This document shows, in pieces, positions 1-9,235 of a stretch of DNA of 39,288 nucleotides. The DNA is taken from NCBI GenBank assembly GCA_963575745.1, contig CAUYUJ010008566.1, positions 1 through 39,288 of the forward strand. The letters are read 5' to 3'. The notes beneath the pieces are model-generated. The model ran no database searches. It saw only the letters and a list, made by a program, of their open reading frames with translations, and had not been told where the DNA came from. Source of the DNA: Prorocentrum cordatum (lineage: Eukaryota > Sar > Dinophyceae > Prorocentrales > Prorocentraceae). Position numbers and translations under genes: made by a program. Positions within the stretch are counted from its first letter, which is position 1. The number at the start of each line of letters is the position of its first letter.

Positions 1-25
1 AGGAGGAGGAGGAGGAGGAGGAGGC
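1..25. repeat. (AGG)n microsatellite at window edge
   Basis: A pure AGG trinucleotide run is cut by the window start, so its true length is unknown. The same purine-rich trinucleotide recurs on one strand or the other at more than ten places in the window. Confidence 0.95.
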
Positions 26-163
26 GATGCGGGTCGGGCTCGCGGCGCTGGCGCGGGGCCTCGCTCAGGCGGCGACGACCGCGGCGGTGTGTCTGCGCCG
101 CGGTGCCCGCGCGCCTGGAGTGTTATGGCTCCGTCGCTGGCCGGTCCAATCCGCACACCTGCT

Positions 164-351
164 GATGGGCCTGTTTTCCACCACCGCCACCATGAGTTGG
201 AGCGGGAAAGGAGGGGGAGGACGAGGAGGAGGAGGATGAAGAGGAGGAGGAGGACGAGGAGAACGAGGAGGAGGAGGATGAGGAGGAGGAGGAGGAGGAC
301 CCTCTGCCCCTCCAACTTATGGTGGTGGTGGTGGTGGAAAACAGGCCCATC
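164..351. mobile_element. 188-bp inverted-repeat element with 9-bp target duplication (Mutator-like MITE candidate)
   Basis: Terminal inverted repeats of about 38-44 bp are visible. The left end begins GATGGGCCTGTTTTCCACC at 164, and the reverse complement of the right end (up to 351) begins identically and continues to a shared AGTTGGAG. The flanks carry an exact 9-bp direct repeat, ACACCTGCT, at 155-163 and 352-360. The interior is a GAGGAG microsatellite. There is no coding capacity, so it is non-autonomous. A 9-bp duplication is typical of Mutator-like elements; that assignment is an inference from duplication length only. Confidence 0.82.
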
Positions 352-470
352 ACACCTGCTCCTGCCCGGGCGGGGAAGGGCTCGTCGCGCCCGCGGCGGC
401 GCCGGGCTTCTCCGGGGTGGGGGTGGCGCGCATCGCCGCTGCAGCCGTCGTCGGAGGAGTCGCCCTGGGA

Positions 471-627
471 TCGAGTCGGGCCCGGTCCTCCACAGAAGGA
501 CTATATTCAAAACTAGTCAGAAGATAGTCTGGGGATGATTTTTTGGAGTATGTTTGCATACTTTTTGATATTTGATGAACTTGTTTGGTCCACCAAATCC
601 GACTGTAGGAGGACACGCCCGACCTGA
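471..627 (+). mobile_element. MITE-A copy 1 (complete)
   Basis: An AT-rich 157-bp element starts TCGAGTCGGGCCCGG and ends ACACGCCCGACCTGA. It carries the family core (ATAGTCTGGGGA then CGATTTTTTG-like T-rich sequence). The flanks hold an exact 8-bp target duplication, CCCTGGGA, at 463-470 and 628-635. No coding capacity. The superfamily is unassigned: 8 bp would fit hAT, P or Merlin, but the termini do not match a consensus I know. Confidence 0.88.
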
Positions 628-730
628 CCCTGGGAGCCGCGGGCGCCCTATGGGCGGTGCGGGCCAGCAGTCCCTGGGCCAGCCCCGGGCGGGGCCTCGC
701 ACTATTGGTGGCGTGGCTGTGGCCAGGGCC

Positions 731-870
731 GAGGAGGAGGAGGAGGAGGAGGAGGAGGAGGAGGCCTCGAACCTCCAGTCTGATATCGGTCCTCGATCTC
801 CTCGACCCTCGACCCTCGATCCTCGATCCTCGACTGGCCTCCACCCTGACCTCCAGCCTGGCCTCGATCC
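731..870. repeat. (GAG)n tract followed by CTCGATC-rich repeats
   Basis: A GAG run (731-763) is followed by GAGGCCTCGAACCTCCAG and then short tandem CCTCGATC and CCTCGACC units. The same GAGGCCTCGAACCTCCAG string recurs at about 1922-1940 beside similar CTCGATC units, so this is a dispersed simple-repeat compound. Confidence 0.8.
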
Positions 871-909
871 TCGACTGGCCCCGGCCTTGTCCCTATCACC
901 CGTGCCTCG

Positions 910-1803
910 ATCTTTGGAGGGTGAAAGTGGGGGTCGGGCGCAGAGTCCCGGCAATGGTAGCTTTATAGGCCATGAATGGGCGATACATCCTCGATTGCTG
1001 TGTTCGGCGGGAACTAATTGAAGCCCCACGCCTGCACCCACGCGCGAGACTTGCGGGGAAAGGGAGCAAAGGGGGCGGGGGGCTCGGGAAAGGCGACGAA
1101 GGCAACGTGCGCTGAGGGCACAAAAAGAAAAGGCTGGAACAAACGAAAGCGGTCAGGTGAGTGTCGAAATCTGCCCAGCCAATCTGGTATGCGGAACACT
1201 GCGCCTCAGTTTTGGGGATCTTGAAGGCCAGGGCAAAATGTGAATTCACATTGCGGGGAAAATCAACATGTGAATTCACATTTTGGGAAAAAGGAAAATG
1301 TGAATTCACATGTTGGAGACAAGGGAAATTTGAATTCACATTTTGGAATTTCGTGTAGGATTCTTTATGCAGGGGCCAGAATGTGAATTCACTTTTTGGG
1401 AAAAAGGCAAATGTGCATTCAAATGCTGGAAAAAGGAAAATGTGAATTCACATGTTGGGAGAAACGCGGGACCCATTCCAAATCTGTCTTGGGGCTCGAG
1501 AAATCATCGTTTGGGAACATACGCGATCACCAATCGCACAATCAAGACACTCTTGCACTCCACTTCGCCGCCCCACACGCAATATGCAAGAACGCCCGCA
1601 CGTATGAACGATAATGGATGGACGGCGCGTGTGCCCGCGCGGGCAACGCGCGGGCACGAACGCCTGGCCCTCAATGAGCGCCAACATTGGATGCAAATCG
1701 TACCCGATCACATCCATGAGCGATACATTGAGCATACATGGGTCATTCAGCCCCCATTGAAGACCCCCTGTTGCAGACCCCCTCTTTCACCCTCCAAGAT
1801 CTT
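910..1803. repeat. Inverted pair of about 27 bp bounding about 0.9 kb
   Basis: The segment at 910-936 (ATCTTTGGAGGGTGAAAGTG) is repeated as its reverse complement at 1777-1803 (TTTCACCCTCCAAGATC), with one or two differences. The span between holds the EcoRI-site tandem array but no recognisable gene. The arms could be the ends of a larger decayed element or two inverted copies of a small one. I saw no target duplication. Confidence 0.5.
1236..1463. repeat. Tandem palindromic repeat around GTGAATTCAC
   Basis: About seven units contain the palindrome AATGTGAATTCACATT, each followed by TTGGGAAAAAGGAAA-like spacer. Spacing is about 36 bp, with a short interruption around 1341-1378. Some units have lost symmetry (TTTGAATTCAC, GTGCATTCAAAT). 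Each unit can fold as a hairpin and carries an EcoRI site. The overlapping reading frame repeats an EFTFWEKGKC-like peptide, which I take as a by-product. Confidence 0.9.
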
Positions 1804-1980
1804 CGATCCTCTCCACAGAAGTGGAGGAGGAGGCCCTCGAACCCCTGAGCCTCGACCCTCGCCTCCTGCCGCCGAGCCTCGATCCTCGATCCCCCACGGA
1901 GCCGGATACGGAGACGGAGACGGAGGCCTCGAACCTCCAGCCGGCCCTCGGCCCTCGAGCCCCCTCGTCGAGCCCTCTGT

Positions 1981-2139
1981 TTACCAGCCTGGAACATATC
2001 CCTACCCCTATGCTGGGCATCTCCTCATCACGATGCCAATCTTAGGGATTCCCTGATTTTTTGAGGGCGCATTCCTCAGATTGTCATCGCATTTTTGGCG
2101 TGTCAATCTTAGGGGGAGGGATCAGTTCGAGGCTGGTAA
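1981..2139 (+). mobile_element. Family C inverted-repeat element, copy 1
   Basis: The terminal inverted repeats are about 33 bp. The left end reads TTACCAGCCTGGAACATATC; the reverse complement of the right end reads TTACCAGCCTCGAACTGATC and both continue CCT...CCCTA. Flanks share a 5-bp direct repeat TCTGT (1976-1980 and 2140-2144), which could be a target duplication or chance. The second copy is at 38906-39063. Both contain two internal CAATCTTAGGG motifs. Non-coding. Confidence 0.8.
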
Positions 2140-2144
2140 TCTGT

Positions 2145-2812
2145 AGAGGAGAGCCCCCTCGCCGCCGCCCCCTCGAGAAGGCCCGCCGCGGGGCGCGGGG
2201 CCCTCGCCGAGCTCGGCGGCGCTCGCCCCAGCGAGCCGCCGCCGCGGCCAGGGGCGCTGCTGCAGCGGCGGGGGCGCCTGGCCGCTCCCGCGGAGGCGGA
2301 GGCCGACGAGGAAGCTCGCGGGCACGTCATCGAACAGCAAAATGTTCGAAAGAACCTTCTGTTCGGGTATAGCCAGGACCCCAGGTAAGGGGACCTGGTT
2401 AGTAGTAGGGCCCTGGAGAAGTTTGCCGTTGCCAGTGTTTTTTCGGGTGACGGCAGTTCCGGTTAGTGGAACGAGCGGGGGGGGCGTCCCCCAGTACACA
2501 TCACTAAACCAGGTCCCTCTAAACCCAGTTCTGCCAATGCCAGATCTGTGGTGGTCCGCACGAGATGTGCTCGGATCGTTCCTGGCTGAGGCTGCCTTGT
2601 TCTAACGCACCGGGCTCATGTTCGAAGAACATCGTTGTTGCTCTTGGAGTACGTTTGGGTTCTAAGACGATTTCGTGGTAGGCCTATAGGATTGCCGGGG
2701 CGGTCGGTCCATGCTCAAAATCGCGAGGCTGACGCTGCAGATCCCCTGAGGTCTGAGGGACCCCGTCAAGCTCACGTCGGTTGCCAATCGTCGCTTTTTC
2801 GGTCTCTCGGGG
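2145..2812. other. No gene; one imperfect inverted repeat
   Basis: No supported gene. Arms at about 2385-2404 (AAGGGGACCTGGTTAGT) and 2502-2523 (ACTAAACCAGGTCCCTCT) form an imperfect inverted repeat about 140 bp across, possibly a decayed foldback element. Confidence 0.5.
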
Positions 2813-2905
2813 CCCTCACTGGACCCCAGGACCGTCAGAAACAACTCGGGATGAAAAACTGGTCTCGGGGAAGAGGTCGGGACTTCTGGGGACCGCGCGC
2901 AGGAA
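2813..2905 (-). repeat. Family D repeat fragment
   Basis: Read on the minus strand this matches the core of the repeat at 7743-7935: GTCCCCAGAAGTCCCGACC, a C-rich stretch, CATCC, then TGACGGTCC and a GGCCC-rich end. Similarity is patchy (about 75-80% by eye). No coding content is seen. Confidence 0.6.
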
Positions 2906-3178
2906 GTCGCACGCCTGGGAGTTTTTGTTGTTGTTCGCACAGGGCGTGTTCGTCCGGTTACGGCCCCTGGGGCCATCTCACTTCGACCCGGCGCCAAAAA
3001 GTGGTACAGCAAGATGGGGGTCTGTAGGGCCCTGGTCGTGTTTTCTGCGATGCCGTATCTTCGTCGCAATGTCAAATATCAGGGGAGCCTGAAGCAGCCG
3101 AGGCCGAAGAGGAAACTCGTGGGCAACTCGCGACCCAGACGCGCTCGCGTGGCGCAAAGCCACGGCGGGAAGTTGGAG

Positions 3179-3339
3179 TTAAGTCGGGCCTGTCACTCTA
3201 CAGGAGGAATATTCCAAACTAGTCAAAGATTAGTCTGGGAACGATTTTTCATTGTTTTGTGCCAATTTCGGATTATTCGTTTTGCTATGTTACATGCTCC
3301 GCCAAACACTCCGCCTGCAGGAGGACATGCCCGACCTAA
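3179..3339 (+). mobile_element. MITE-A copy 2 (complete)
   Basis: The 161-bp element starts TTAAGTCGGGCCTGTCACTC and ends GACATGCCCGACCTAA. The 8-bp target duplication AGTTGGAG is exact at 3171-3178 and 3340-3347. Both termini keep the inner palindrome-like CTACAGGAGG and CTGCAGGAGG segments. Together with copy 1 and the split copy at 29397-30082 this fixes the family boundaries. Confidence 0.9.
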
Positions 3340-3464
3340 AGTTGGAGGCCGGTTTCGGCATCCCTGGGGTGCTCGCCAGGCCCTCGGGGCCCTCCAGCTG
3401 GGCCCTGGGGCCGTCCAAAAGGACGCAGCATTGAAACGATTTCCTGGGGAGCGGGTCTATAGAC

Positions 3465-3623
3465 CCGAGTCGGGCTTGTTCCTCCACAGGAGGAATATCC
3501 GAAAATAGTCAAGAGATAGTCTGGGGACGATTCCCCGGCTATTCTTTGCCATTGTGGGGCATGTTTTGTATATTTTCATTTTTATATCCAAAATCCGTCT
3601 GCAGGGGGACACGCTCGACCTAA
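3465..3623 (+). mobile_element. MITE-A copy 3 (complete, older)
   Basis: The 159-bp copy starts CCGAGTCGGGCTTG and ends CACGCTCGACCTAA. The flanking octamers CTATAGAC (3457-3464) and GTCTAGAC (3624-3631) match at 6 of 8 positions, as expected for a decayed target duplication. It lies only 125 bp after copy 2, in the same orientation. Confidence 0.85.
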
Positions 3624-3631
3624 GTCTAGAC

Positions 3632-4029
3632 CTCTGGGAGTCAGTCCTCGTGGCGAACAAAATCCACGACGGCGGATACCTGAGAATGGCACGATCTGGC
3701 ATTGTTCCCGAAGTCCTGGCCTCCTCCCTTAAGAGAAACAAGCTCACGCGCCGGGAACACATCCACCTCCACGCACTCGCGGTCTGGATTCCGGGGCGCT
3801 ACCCCGCTGATGCGCGGTCGCACGGATACGTTCCCGCGCGGGGCGTACACGAACAAAAACACCCCGTCTCGTATCCATGGTGTCGCGGCCCAGGGGCCCG
3901 CCAGCGAGGTCGTTGATGTGAATACGTTTCCCCGCCCACGACATTGCATGAGCGCTTTTTTTCCCAAGGCCAACCCGTCGAGGTATTGGCACAACCCAGG
4001 CGGAGGTTTTTCGCTGACTTTGGCAGTCG
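3632..4029. other. No feature recognised
   Basis: GC-rich sequence with open frames on both strands but no recognisable domain, start context or conserved motif. Confidence 0.5.
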
Positions 4030-4297
4030 GGCCCCTCGCCGGGCCCAAGGACCGTCAAAAATGATCTTGGGCGACAGCCCGTCCCAGGGAAGTGGTCCAG
4101 AGCTCGGGGAATCCTGGCTGGAAACAGGGCACCCAGGATCTCTTCGAGGCAGGAAGCATCACCCCGACCCACCCCCAGACATGCGACGTCCTGATTTTTT
4201 CTGGACGGCGTCCCTGGAAATCCCGACCCTTTCCCCGTGGCCGGTCTGTCATCCTGAGTCGATCGTTTCTTGACGGTCCTGTGGCCCGGCGAGGGCC
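4030..4297. mobile_element. Family D inverted pair, 268 bp
   Basis: Left arm 4030-4066 (CTCGCCGGGCCCAAGGACCG then TCAAAAATGATC) is the imperfect reverse complement of the right arm 4261-4297 (GATCGTTTCTTGACGGTCC then TGTGGCCCGGCGAGGGCC), about 37 bp. The interior includes GACGTCCTGATTTTTTCTGG, shared with the D copy at 7743. This is the only D copy showing both arms, so it may be the element's native form. Confidence 0.7.
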
Positions 4298-4756
4298 TGG
4301 CACCTGTGCCGCTGGGTGCCCTCGTGGCGTCCCAGGAAAACAGGCGGGTTGGCAGCCCGATCGTCACCACAGCTCGACGGGGCTGTGGGAGAGACTCTTG
4401 CCCTGTGGTTGGCCAGCCACAGTAAGTGCGGGCCCGCCGTACCACCCCTGAGAGGCCCGATGGGGTTACTCGAAGGGGTCCTCCGACGTGGGGGGCGCGG
4501 GAACTTAAGTCCTTGGGCAGCGGGGCCTCCGCTTCTGGAGGCCGGCGGCCAAGTGGGGGTGGTGCCGGTGGCCGTGTCTCGGGGTGGCATCTCGAGGCGC
4601 CTCGCAACGGCGGCGCGGATGACGCCTGGGGCGGGTCCGTGCCGCCGTTCGCGCTGCGAGGTCCGACTGCATGTGAATTCATGCAGGCACCTTGGGCACC
4701 TCCCTTCGGGTTGTGTCGCCCAGGTGTTCTGTCCGGGGGGAAAAAAAAAAGGCCCG

Positions 4757-4840
4757 GCGAGGGCCACCAGGGGCCGAGACTAGAGAAACACCTTCGTCCT
4801 GATTTTTTGTTGCGACGCGATCACGTCTGGGCACAGAACT
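4757..4840 (+). repeat. Family D fragment
   Basis: Follows a run of ten A. It shares GGCCCGGCGAGGGCC, CAGGGGCCGA and ACGCGATC-CGTCTGGG with the D copy near 7852-7935, in the same order. It appears to be the downstream part of the repeat only. Confidence 0.6.
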
Positions 4841-5026
4841 GGTGCTTGCCCGACCTGTCCCGCGCCTTGGCCGCACGGCGCCGTCCCGTCCGAGATCTCT
4901 CCGCTGTCGGCGGCCTGGGCGGGAGGGCCCGCGGCAGCGGCGCGGCCCCTCTCGCCCGGGCCGGTTCGAGGCTGGAACTGTGGTGTTGTTTACCCGGCCC
5001 CCCTCCCCATCCCCTTCGCGCGGAAG

Positions 5027-5195
5027 CTCAGAGGAGAAAAAGATACCCATGCCGTTGCCTTTCCCTCGTCTTTCCCTTCTCGGGCCTCCTGGGAGGCCCT
5101 CGTCGCCAACGCTAGATTCGCTTCGAGATTCTGGTCAGAACGCTTCTCGGGAGAGGTCCAGGGAGTACCGGCATGGGTACATCTTGGTTTCCCCA
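5027..5195 (+). mobile_element. Family B inverted-repeat element, copy 1
   Basis: Left arm GATACCCATGCCG (5042-5054) pairs with right arm CGGCATGGGTAC (5169-5180). The centre carries the perfect palindrome GGGCCTCCTGGGAGGCCC. The conserved left shoulder CTCAGAGGAGAAAAAG and right shoulder TTGGTTTCCCC recur in the other three copies. No target duplication is identified. Non-coding. Confidence 0.72.
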
Positions 5196-5292
5196 CAAGC
5201 GCCCTCATTTCCAGCATAGCGTCCGGCGCTGGCGGCTCGCGTAAGCCGTGGCGTAATGTCGCCATGTCTCATCGCGCAAGACCCAACTTCTC

Positions 5293-5474
5293 AGTATCGT
5301 TTACCCGAACCCCATCCCCATGCCCATCCCCTTCGGGACCACCAAACTACCCCCCAGTTGGGGATACACCCCTCGAAGCCCGAAGGGGACGGCCTATCTC
5401 CCCATCTATGGGGGTAAATCGGCAAGTGGGGCCCAGGCCACGCCGCTGGGGATGGGGATCGGTTACACGATACT
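5293..5474 (+). mobile_element. Family E inverted-repeat element, copy 1
   Basis: Terminal arms AGTATCGTTTACCCGA then CCCCATCCCC (5293-5319), and GGGGATGGGGATCGG then TTACACGATACT (5448-5474), are inverted repeats of about 27 bp. The interior has further short inverted segments around CAGTTGGGGATACACCCC. No target duplication identified. Non-coding. Confidence 0.75.
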
Positions 5475-5686
5475 CATGCCGGGCGCCGTTCGGGGTCAGC
5501 CTCGGACCTCCATGGGGCGAAGGAAGAAGTTCATGTGGTTCCAAGAGGGGCCCCAGGGAGCTCGATGATGCAGCAGTTCGGCGATGGAGGGACCCTAATG
5601 GGCCTGCACCAAAGGTAACCTCGACGAAGGGCCACTTCTGCGTATGGGCGATCTCGGCTGCACGCGAGGGCGGCCCTGGGCGCGAG

Positions 5687-6175
5687 CGACCCCTTGGGTG
5701 CGCGGCTACCCAAGGGGCCCCCGTTGGTTCAGAAGTCATGTGTCATGATGCTCCAACGTACTTTTAGCCTTGGTCACCAGAAGCAGTTTCGAGCACCGAG
5801 AGAAGTACCGAATTTGGAGGGTGTACACGTTTTGGGCCCTGAGAGGCGGTACTCGTTGGGCACTGTTTCGGTCGTTTTCTGGGTGTTCGAAATTATTTGT
5901 GGGATGTGGTCCTTAAGTACGATGAGAGCAACATAAGTCATGTGGTTCCAAAAGGGACCTCAGGGAAAGGGACTTCTGAGACGGGCGATGCCCTTTCTCA
6001 AGTCCGCTCGGCTTCGCCCACAGGGTCGCCGCATGACGCTTCCACTCGCACGTTCCGAAGTCTCAACCGCAACGCCGCAGTCTCAGAAGTCCCTTTCGCT
6101 GGCGTCTCTTGAGGAACCGTCTCAGAAAACCGGGTCGACTGCGCCGATCTTGGCGCGAACGCGTTTTGCCGAATG
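5687..6175. other. Spacer between the duplicated units; no gene
   Basis: Holds a second copy of the CATGTGGTTCCAA string (about 5939) that also occurs inside each duplicated unit (about 5533 and 6679). Otherwise nothing is recognisable. Confidence 0.5.
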
Positions 6176-6186
6176 TCGCGCGGAAA

Positions 6187-6340
6187 CTCAGAGGAGAAAA
6201 AGGTACCCATGCCGTTTCCTTTCCCTCGTCGTTCCCTTCTCGGGCCTCCTGGGAGGCCCTCGTCGCCAACGCTAGGTTCGCCTCGAGATTCTGGTCAGAG
6301 GTCCAGGGAGTACCGGCATGGGTACATCTTGGTTTCCCCA
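6187..6340 (+). mobile_element. Family B element, copy 2
   Basis: Duplicated with its host segment. Left arm GGTACCCATGCCG (6202-6214), right arm CGGCATGGGTAC (6314-6325), central GGGCCTCCTGGGAGGCCC retained. Confidence 0.72.
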
Positions 6341-6437
6341 CAAGCGCCCTCATTTCCAGCATAGCGTCCCGCGCTGGCGGCTCGCGTAAGCCGTGGCGTA
6401 ATGTCGCCATGTCTAATCGCGCAAGACCCAATTTCTC

Positions 6438-6620
6438 AGTATCGTTTACCCGACCCCCATCCCCATGCCCATCCCCTTCGAGACCACCAAACTACCCCCC
6501 CAGTTGGGGATACACCCCTCGAAGCCCGAAGGGGACGGCCTATCTCCCCATCTATGGGGGTAAATCGGCCAATGGGGCCCGGGCCACGCCGCTGGGGATG
6601 GGGATCGGTCAAACGATACT
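6438..6620 (+). mobile_element. Family E element, copy 2
   Basis: Arms AGTATCGTTTACCCGA at 6438 and CGGTCAAACGATACT ending at 6620. Interior as in copy 1. Part of the duplicated segment, so not an independent insertion. Confidence 0.75.
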
Positions 6621-6832
6621 CATGCCGGGCGCCGTTCGGGGTCAGCCTCGGACCTCCGTGGGGCGAAGGAAGAAGTTCATGTGGTTCCAAGAGGGGCCCC
6701 AGGGAGCTCGATGATGCAGAAGTTCGGCGATGGAGGGACCCTAATGGGCCTGCACCAAAGGTAACCTCGGCGAAGGGCCACTTTTGCGTATGGGCGATCT
6801 CGGCTGCACGCGAGGGCGGCCCTGGGCGCGAG

Positions 6833-6868
6833 GGCGGCCCTGGGGATCGGTTAAACGATGCTCACTTT
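6833..6868 (+). repeat. Family E right terminus fragment
   Basis: CTGGGGATCGGTTAAACGAT then GCTCA matches the right terminal repeat of family E with no left partner nearby. It gives the best-preserved version of that terminus. Confidence 0.65.
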
Positions 6869-7035
6869 CTCTTCGTTGCTCTACTTGTTCTGGCCTCCAG
6901 ACGCGGGGGGTCGGAGGGGGCAGCCGCGCCGGCCCGGGCCACCAGGCGCGGCCCTCGGGGCCCCCGGGGCATCCGTGCTCCTGCCGTGCTCCTTGCTGCC
7001 CGCCACATCGCAGGAGCTCACGACTGGGAGCCCTA

Positions 7036-7141
7036 CTTCCTCCTCCTCTCTGCTCCTCCTGCTCCTCCTGCTCCTCCTCCTCCTCCTCCTGCTCCTGCTC
7101 CTCCTCCTCCGCTTCTTCTTCCTCCTCCTCCTCCTCCATTC
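7036..7141. repeat. (CTC)n-rich tract
   Basis: CTCCTC and CTGCTC trinucleotides with a few TTC interruptions. Frames over it encode homopolymers of Ser, Leu or Pro (plus strand) or Glu (minus strand) and are not evidence for a gene. Confidence 0.9.
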
Positions 7142-7499
7142 CCATAGATCCCCTCTGTCCGCGGCATTTTTCCCGAGCCTGATCGACCTGCGATGGCCCT
7201 TGGGGCCCGGAGCTGGGCGCGGCCGCCTGGCGTGAGCAGACCGCGACGCCCGGTTCCTCCGGGTCCTCCCCGGACCCCCGACGTTCGGGGGCGGAAAAGA
7301 GGGGGGTGATGACTAGGGGGGGGTGGATATCATGGCGTGGGCCATGATACTTCCCCAGATTTCATGGCGCCTCTTCTTATCTCATGACGTCCCTGGCCCC
7401 CCCGCTGAGCCGCGCACATGCCGCCGGTCATGATTTGCACCCCCCCCTCTTGGACACCCCCCTCTTGGCCGCTCCCGAGACGTCGTGTTCACAACGTCG
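7142..7499. other. No gene; one perfect short palindrome
   Basis: TATCATGGC-GTGG-GCCATGATA at about 7329-7350 has perfect 9-bp arms. Nothing else is recognised. Confidence 0.5.
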
Positions 7500-7615
7500 A
7501 CCCCCAGAGGTCTGGACCCCCTCTCGGGGACTGGTGGTTCATCCTCGGTCGTTCTACGACGGCCCCGAGGCCCCGGTCAGGGCCCCCGGAGGCCGACAAC
7601 GAGGAACAGCCTCCC
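7500..7615 (+). repeat. Family D copy, divergent
   Basis: Follows the order of the D copy just downstream: GACCCC...CTCGGGGAC, TTCATCCT, CGTTCTACGACGG, GGCCCC-rich, GGAGGCCGACAACG. It is diverged, and forms a direct pair with the copy at 7743-7935. Confidence 0.55.
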
Positions 7616-7742
7616 GTCGCAAGGTTTCACAGCGCGAGGGGGTGTGGGTCTCTATCCCCAGGCCTGGTGGTGCCAGGCAGGGCTGAGGTGGTCCGCAGGT
7701 GGTCGCGAGGCACTCGCCCAGCCTGTGAGCGCGGGAAACACC

Positions 7743-7935
7743 CAGACATGCGACGTCCTGTTTTTTTCTGGACGGCGTCCCCAGAAGTCCCGACCCTTTC
7801 CCCCGGGCCGGTTTGCCATCCTGAATCGTTTTTGTTGACGGTCCCGTGGCCCGGCGAGGGCCCCCAGGGGCCGACAATAGTGAAAAACTGCCGACCTGAT
7901 CTTTTCATGACGCGATCGTGTCTGGGAGCCAATCT
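7743..7935 (+). repeat. Family D copy, longest
   Basis: Begins AGACATGCGACGTCCTG, continues CCCAGAAGTCCCGACCC, TGACGGTCCCGTGGCCCGG, CAGGGGCCGACAATAGTG and ACGCGATCGTGTCTGGG. It covers every segment found separately in the other D copies, so it is the best reference copy. Non-coding. Confidence 0.65.
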
Positions 7936-8144
7936 CTCCCCCCAGGAGGGGCCCTGGTGGGAGGGCGCGCCAGCGCCGGCCTGCCCCCGCGCGCCGACGG
8001 GGAGCGCCCCTGCGGCCGGAGCCTGCGGCGCTGCTGCAGGCGGGGCCGCCGCTGCCGCCGTCGGTCTGCCCGCCGTGCCCGTCTCCTGCGTCCGCGCGCC
8101 GTGGCCTGCAGTCCGAGGCGGGGGTCGGAGGCCTGCCCCTCCTC

Positions 8145-8270
8145 CTCCCCCTCCCCATCCCCCTCCCCCTCCCCATCCACCTCCTCCTCCTCGTTCTCCT
8201 CCTCCTCCTCCTCCTCCTCCTCCTCCTCCTCCTCCTCCTCCTCCTCCTCCTCCTCCTCCTCCCTCTCCGG
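8145..8270. repeat. (CTC)n tract
   Basis: A nearly pure CTCCTC run, preceded by CCCTCC units. The overlapping frames are Ser-rich (CDS-like only by composition). Confidence 0.95.
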
Positions 8271-8853
8271 ACCGCAGAGGTGGCGGAATTTCAGCGAGGA
8301 GCGCGTCCCGTTAGGCGGCGGGGCCCCGGTGCAATGCTGCAGACGCCGCCATGGCGGGTTTCCGATCCATGCTCCCTCTCCTCTGTAATACTATAGTCGC
8401 CGAATGGGGCGACGATCGGACATGATTCCGCCCAACACTTGCTTCAAGCAAATTTCCGACCGCGTTCCAGAGGACTTGAAATTTTCAGAGATCGGAAATC
8501 TGCGATTTCGCTCAAGACTCCCTCACACAAAAAAATCCGGCCCGCGTTATGTTGCTTGGAAGTATCGTCGATGTCTGGAATATTCTGCAACGCGTATTGA
8601 CTTGTTTGGGGGCGCGCGATTCTAAACAGAACTTTCTAATTCTGGTGATCGCTGCTCTGCGGTGTCGTGCCGTTGTTTGGCGCGCGGTCTTGCCTTGGGC
8701 TCGTCTCGGAGGCCATGTCTGACATCGGGGGCCTTGGACCCATCGAGGGTCGATGCTCCAAGTTCAATTGGATAGCGACAATGCAAGCGGCCTTTCAGGG
8801 CCGATCCGCACTTTTTAATCCAGGAGGTTGTAGAGGTTGACGCCAGCACCGAT
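8271..8853. other. No feature recognised
   Basis: Mixed-composition sequence, less GC-rich than its surroundings. A 73-codon frame at 8404-8625 has ordinary amino-acid composition but no domain I recognise. I do not call it. Confidence 0.4.
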
Positions 8854-9007
8854 ATTCAGAGGAGGCAAAGGTACTCATGCCGCTACCCTCCGCCCGTTTT
8901 CCATTTTTTGGGTGTCCTGGGAGGCCCTCGTCGCCACCGTTGGGTTCGCCTCGAAATTCGGGTCGAAAATTGGAGTAGCGGTACCGGTACCTTTTGGTTC
9001 CCCCAAG
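8854..9007 (+). mobile_element. Family B element, copy 3 (divergent)
   Basis: Left arm GGTACTCATGCCGCTACC (8870-8887) and right arm GTAGCGGTACCGGTACC (8975-8991) still pair at both ends. Conserved shoulders TTCAGAGGAGGCAAAG and TTTTGGTTCCCCCAA and the inner TCCTGGGAGGCCCTCGTCGC are present. Confidence 0.7.
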
Positions 9008-9235
9008 TATTGGCGATGTGTCTCCACCGAGGGAAGATGATCCCGATCTCGGCGATGGTGGTACTATTCGGGCTTTCTGGGTAGCCGAAACATTACCACC
9101 AACACCCAAATGTAGGGGCCATGGATGTGGAAGTGGACACGGATATGGATGTGTTTGTGGCCATGGGTGTGGATTCGGGTATCATTCGTATGTGAGGAGT
9201 TACACATGCCCATCCACACATGTCCACGCACACAT

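Larger units (their letters stand above)
5016..5686 (+). repeat. Segmental duplication, unit 1
   Basis: This 671-bp segment is repeated at 6176-6832 with about 96% identity by eye. It contains one family B element (5027-5195) and one family E element (5293-5474). The two units sit about 1160 bp apart in direct orientation with unrelated sequence between, so a tandem duplication of about 1.16 kb with later divergence is likely. Confidence 0.9.
6176..6832 (+). repeat. Segmental duplication, unit 2
   Basis: Second copy of 5016-5686. The main difference is a loss of about 16 bp after CTGGTCAGA (about 6298), where unit 1 has AACGCTTCTCGGGAGA. Scattered substitutions make up the rest. Its 3' end runs into an extra partial family E right terminus. 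Confidence 0.9.

Noticed and set aside
1343-2056. 237-codon plus-strand frame
   Set aside because: Spans the EcoRI-site array, CTCGATC repeats and part of a family C element; no domain or conserved block.
7418-8314. 298-codon plus-strand frame ending in poly-Pro
   Set aside because: Covers two copies of a non-coding repeat and a CTC tract; no recognisable domain.
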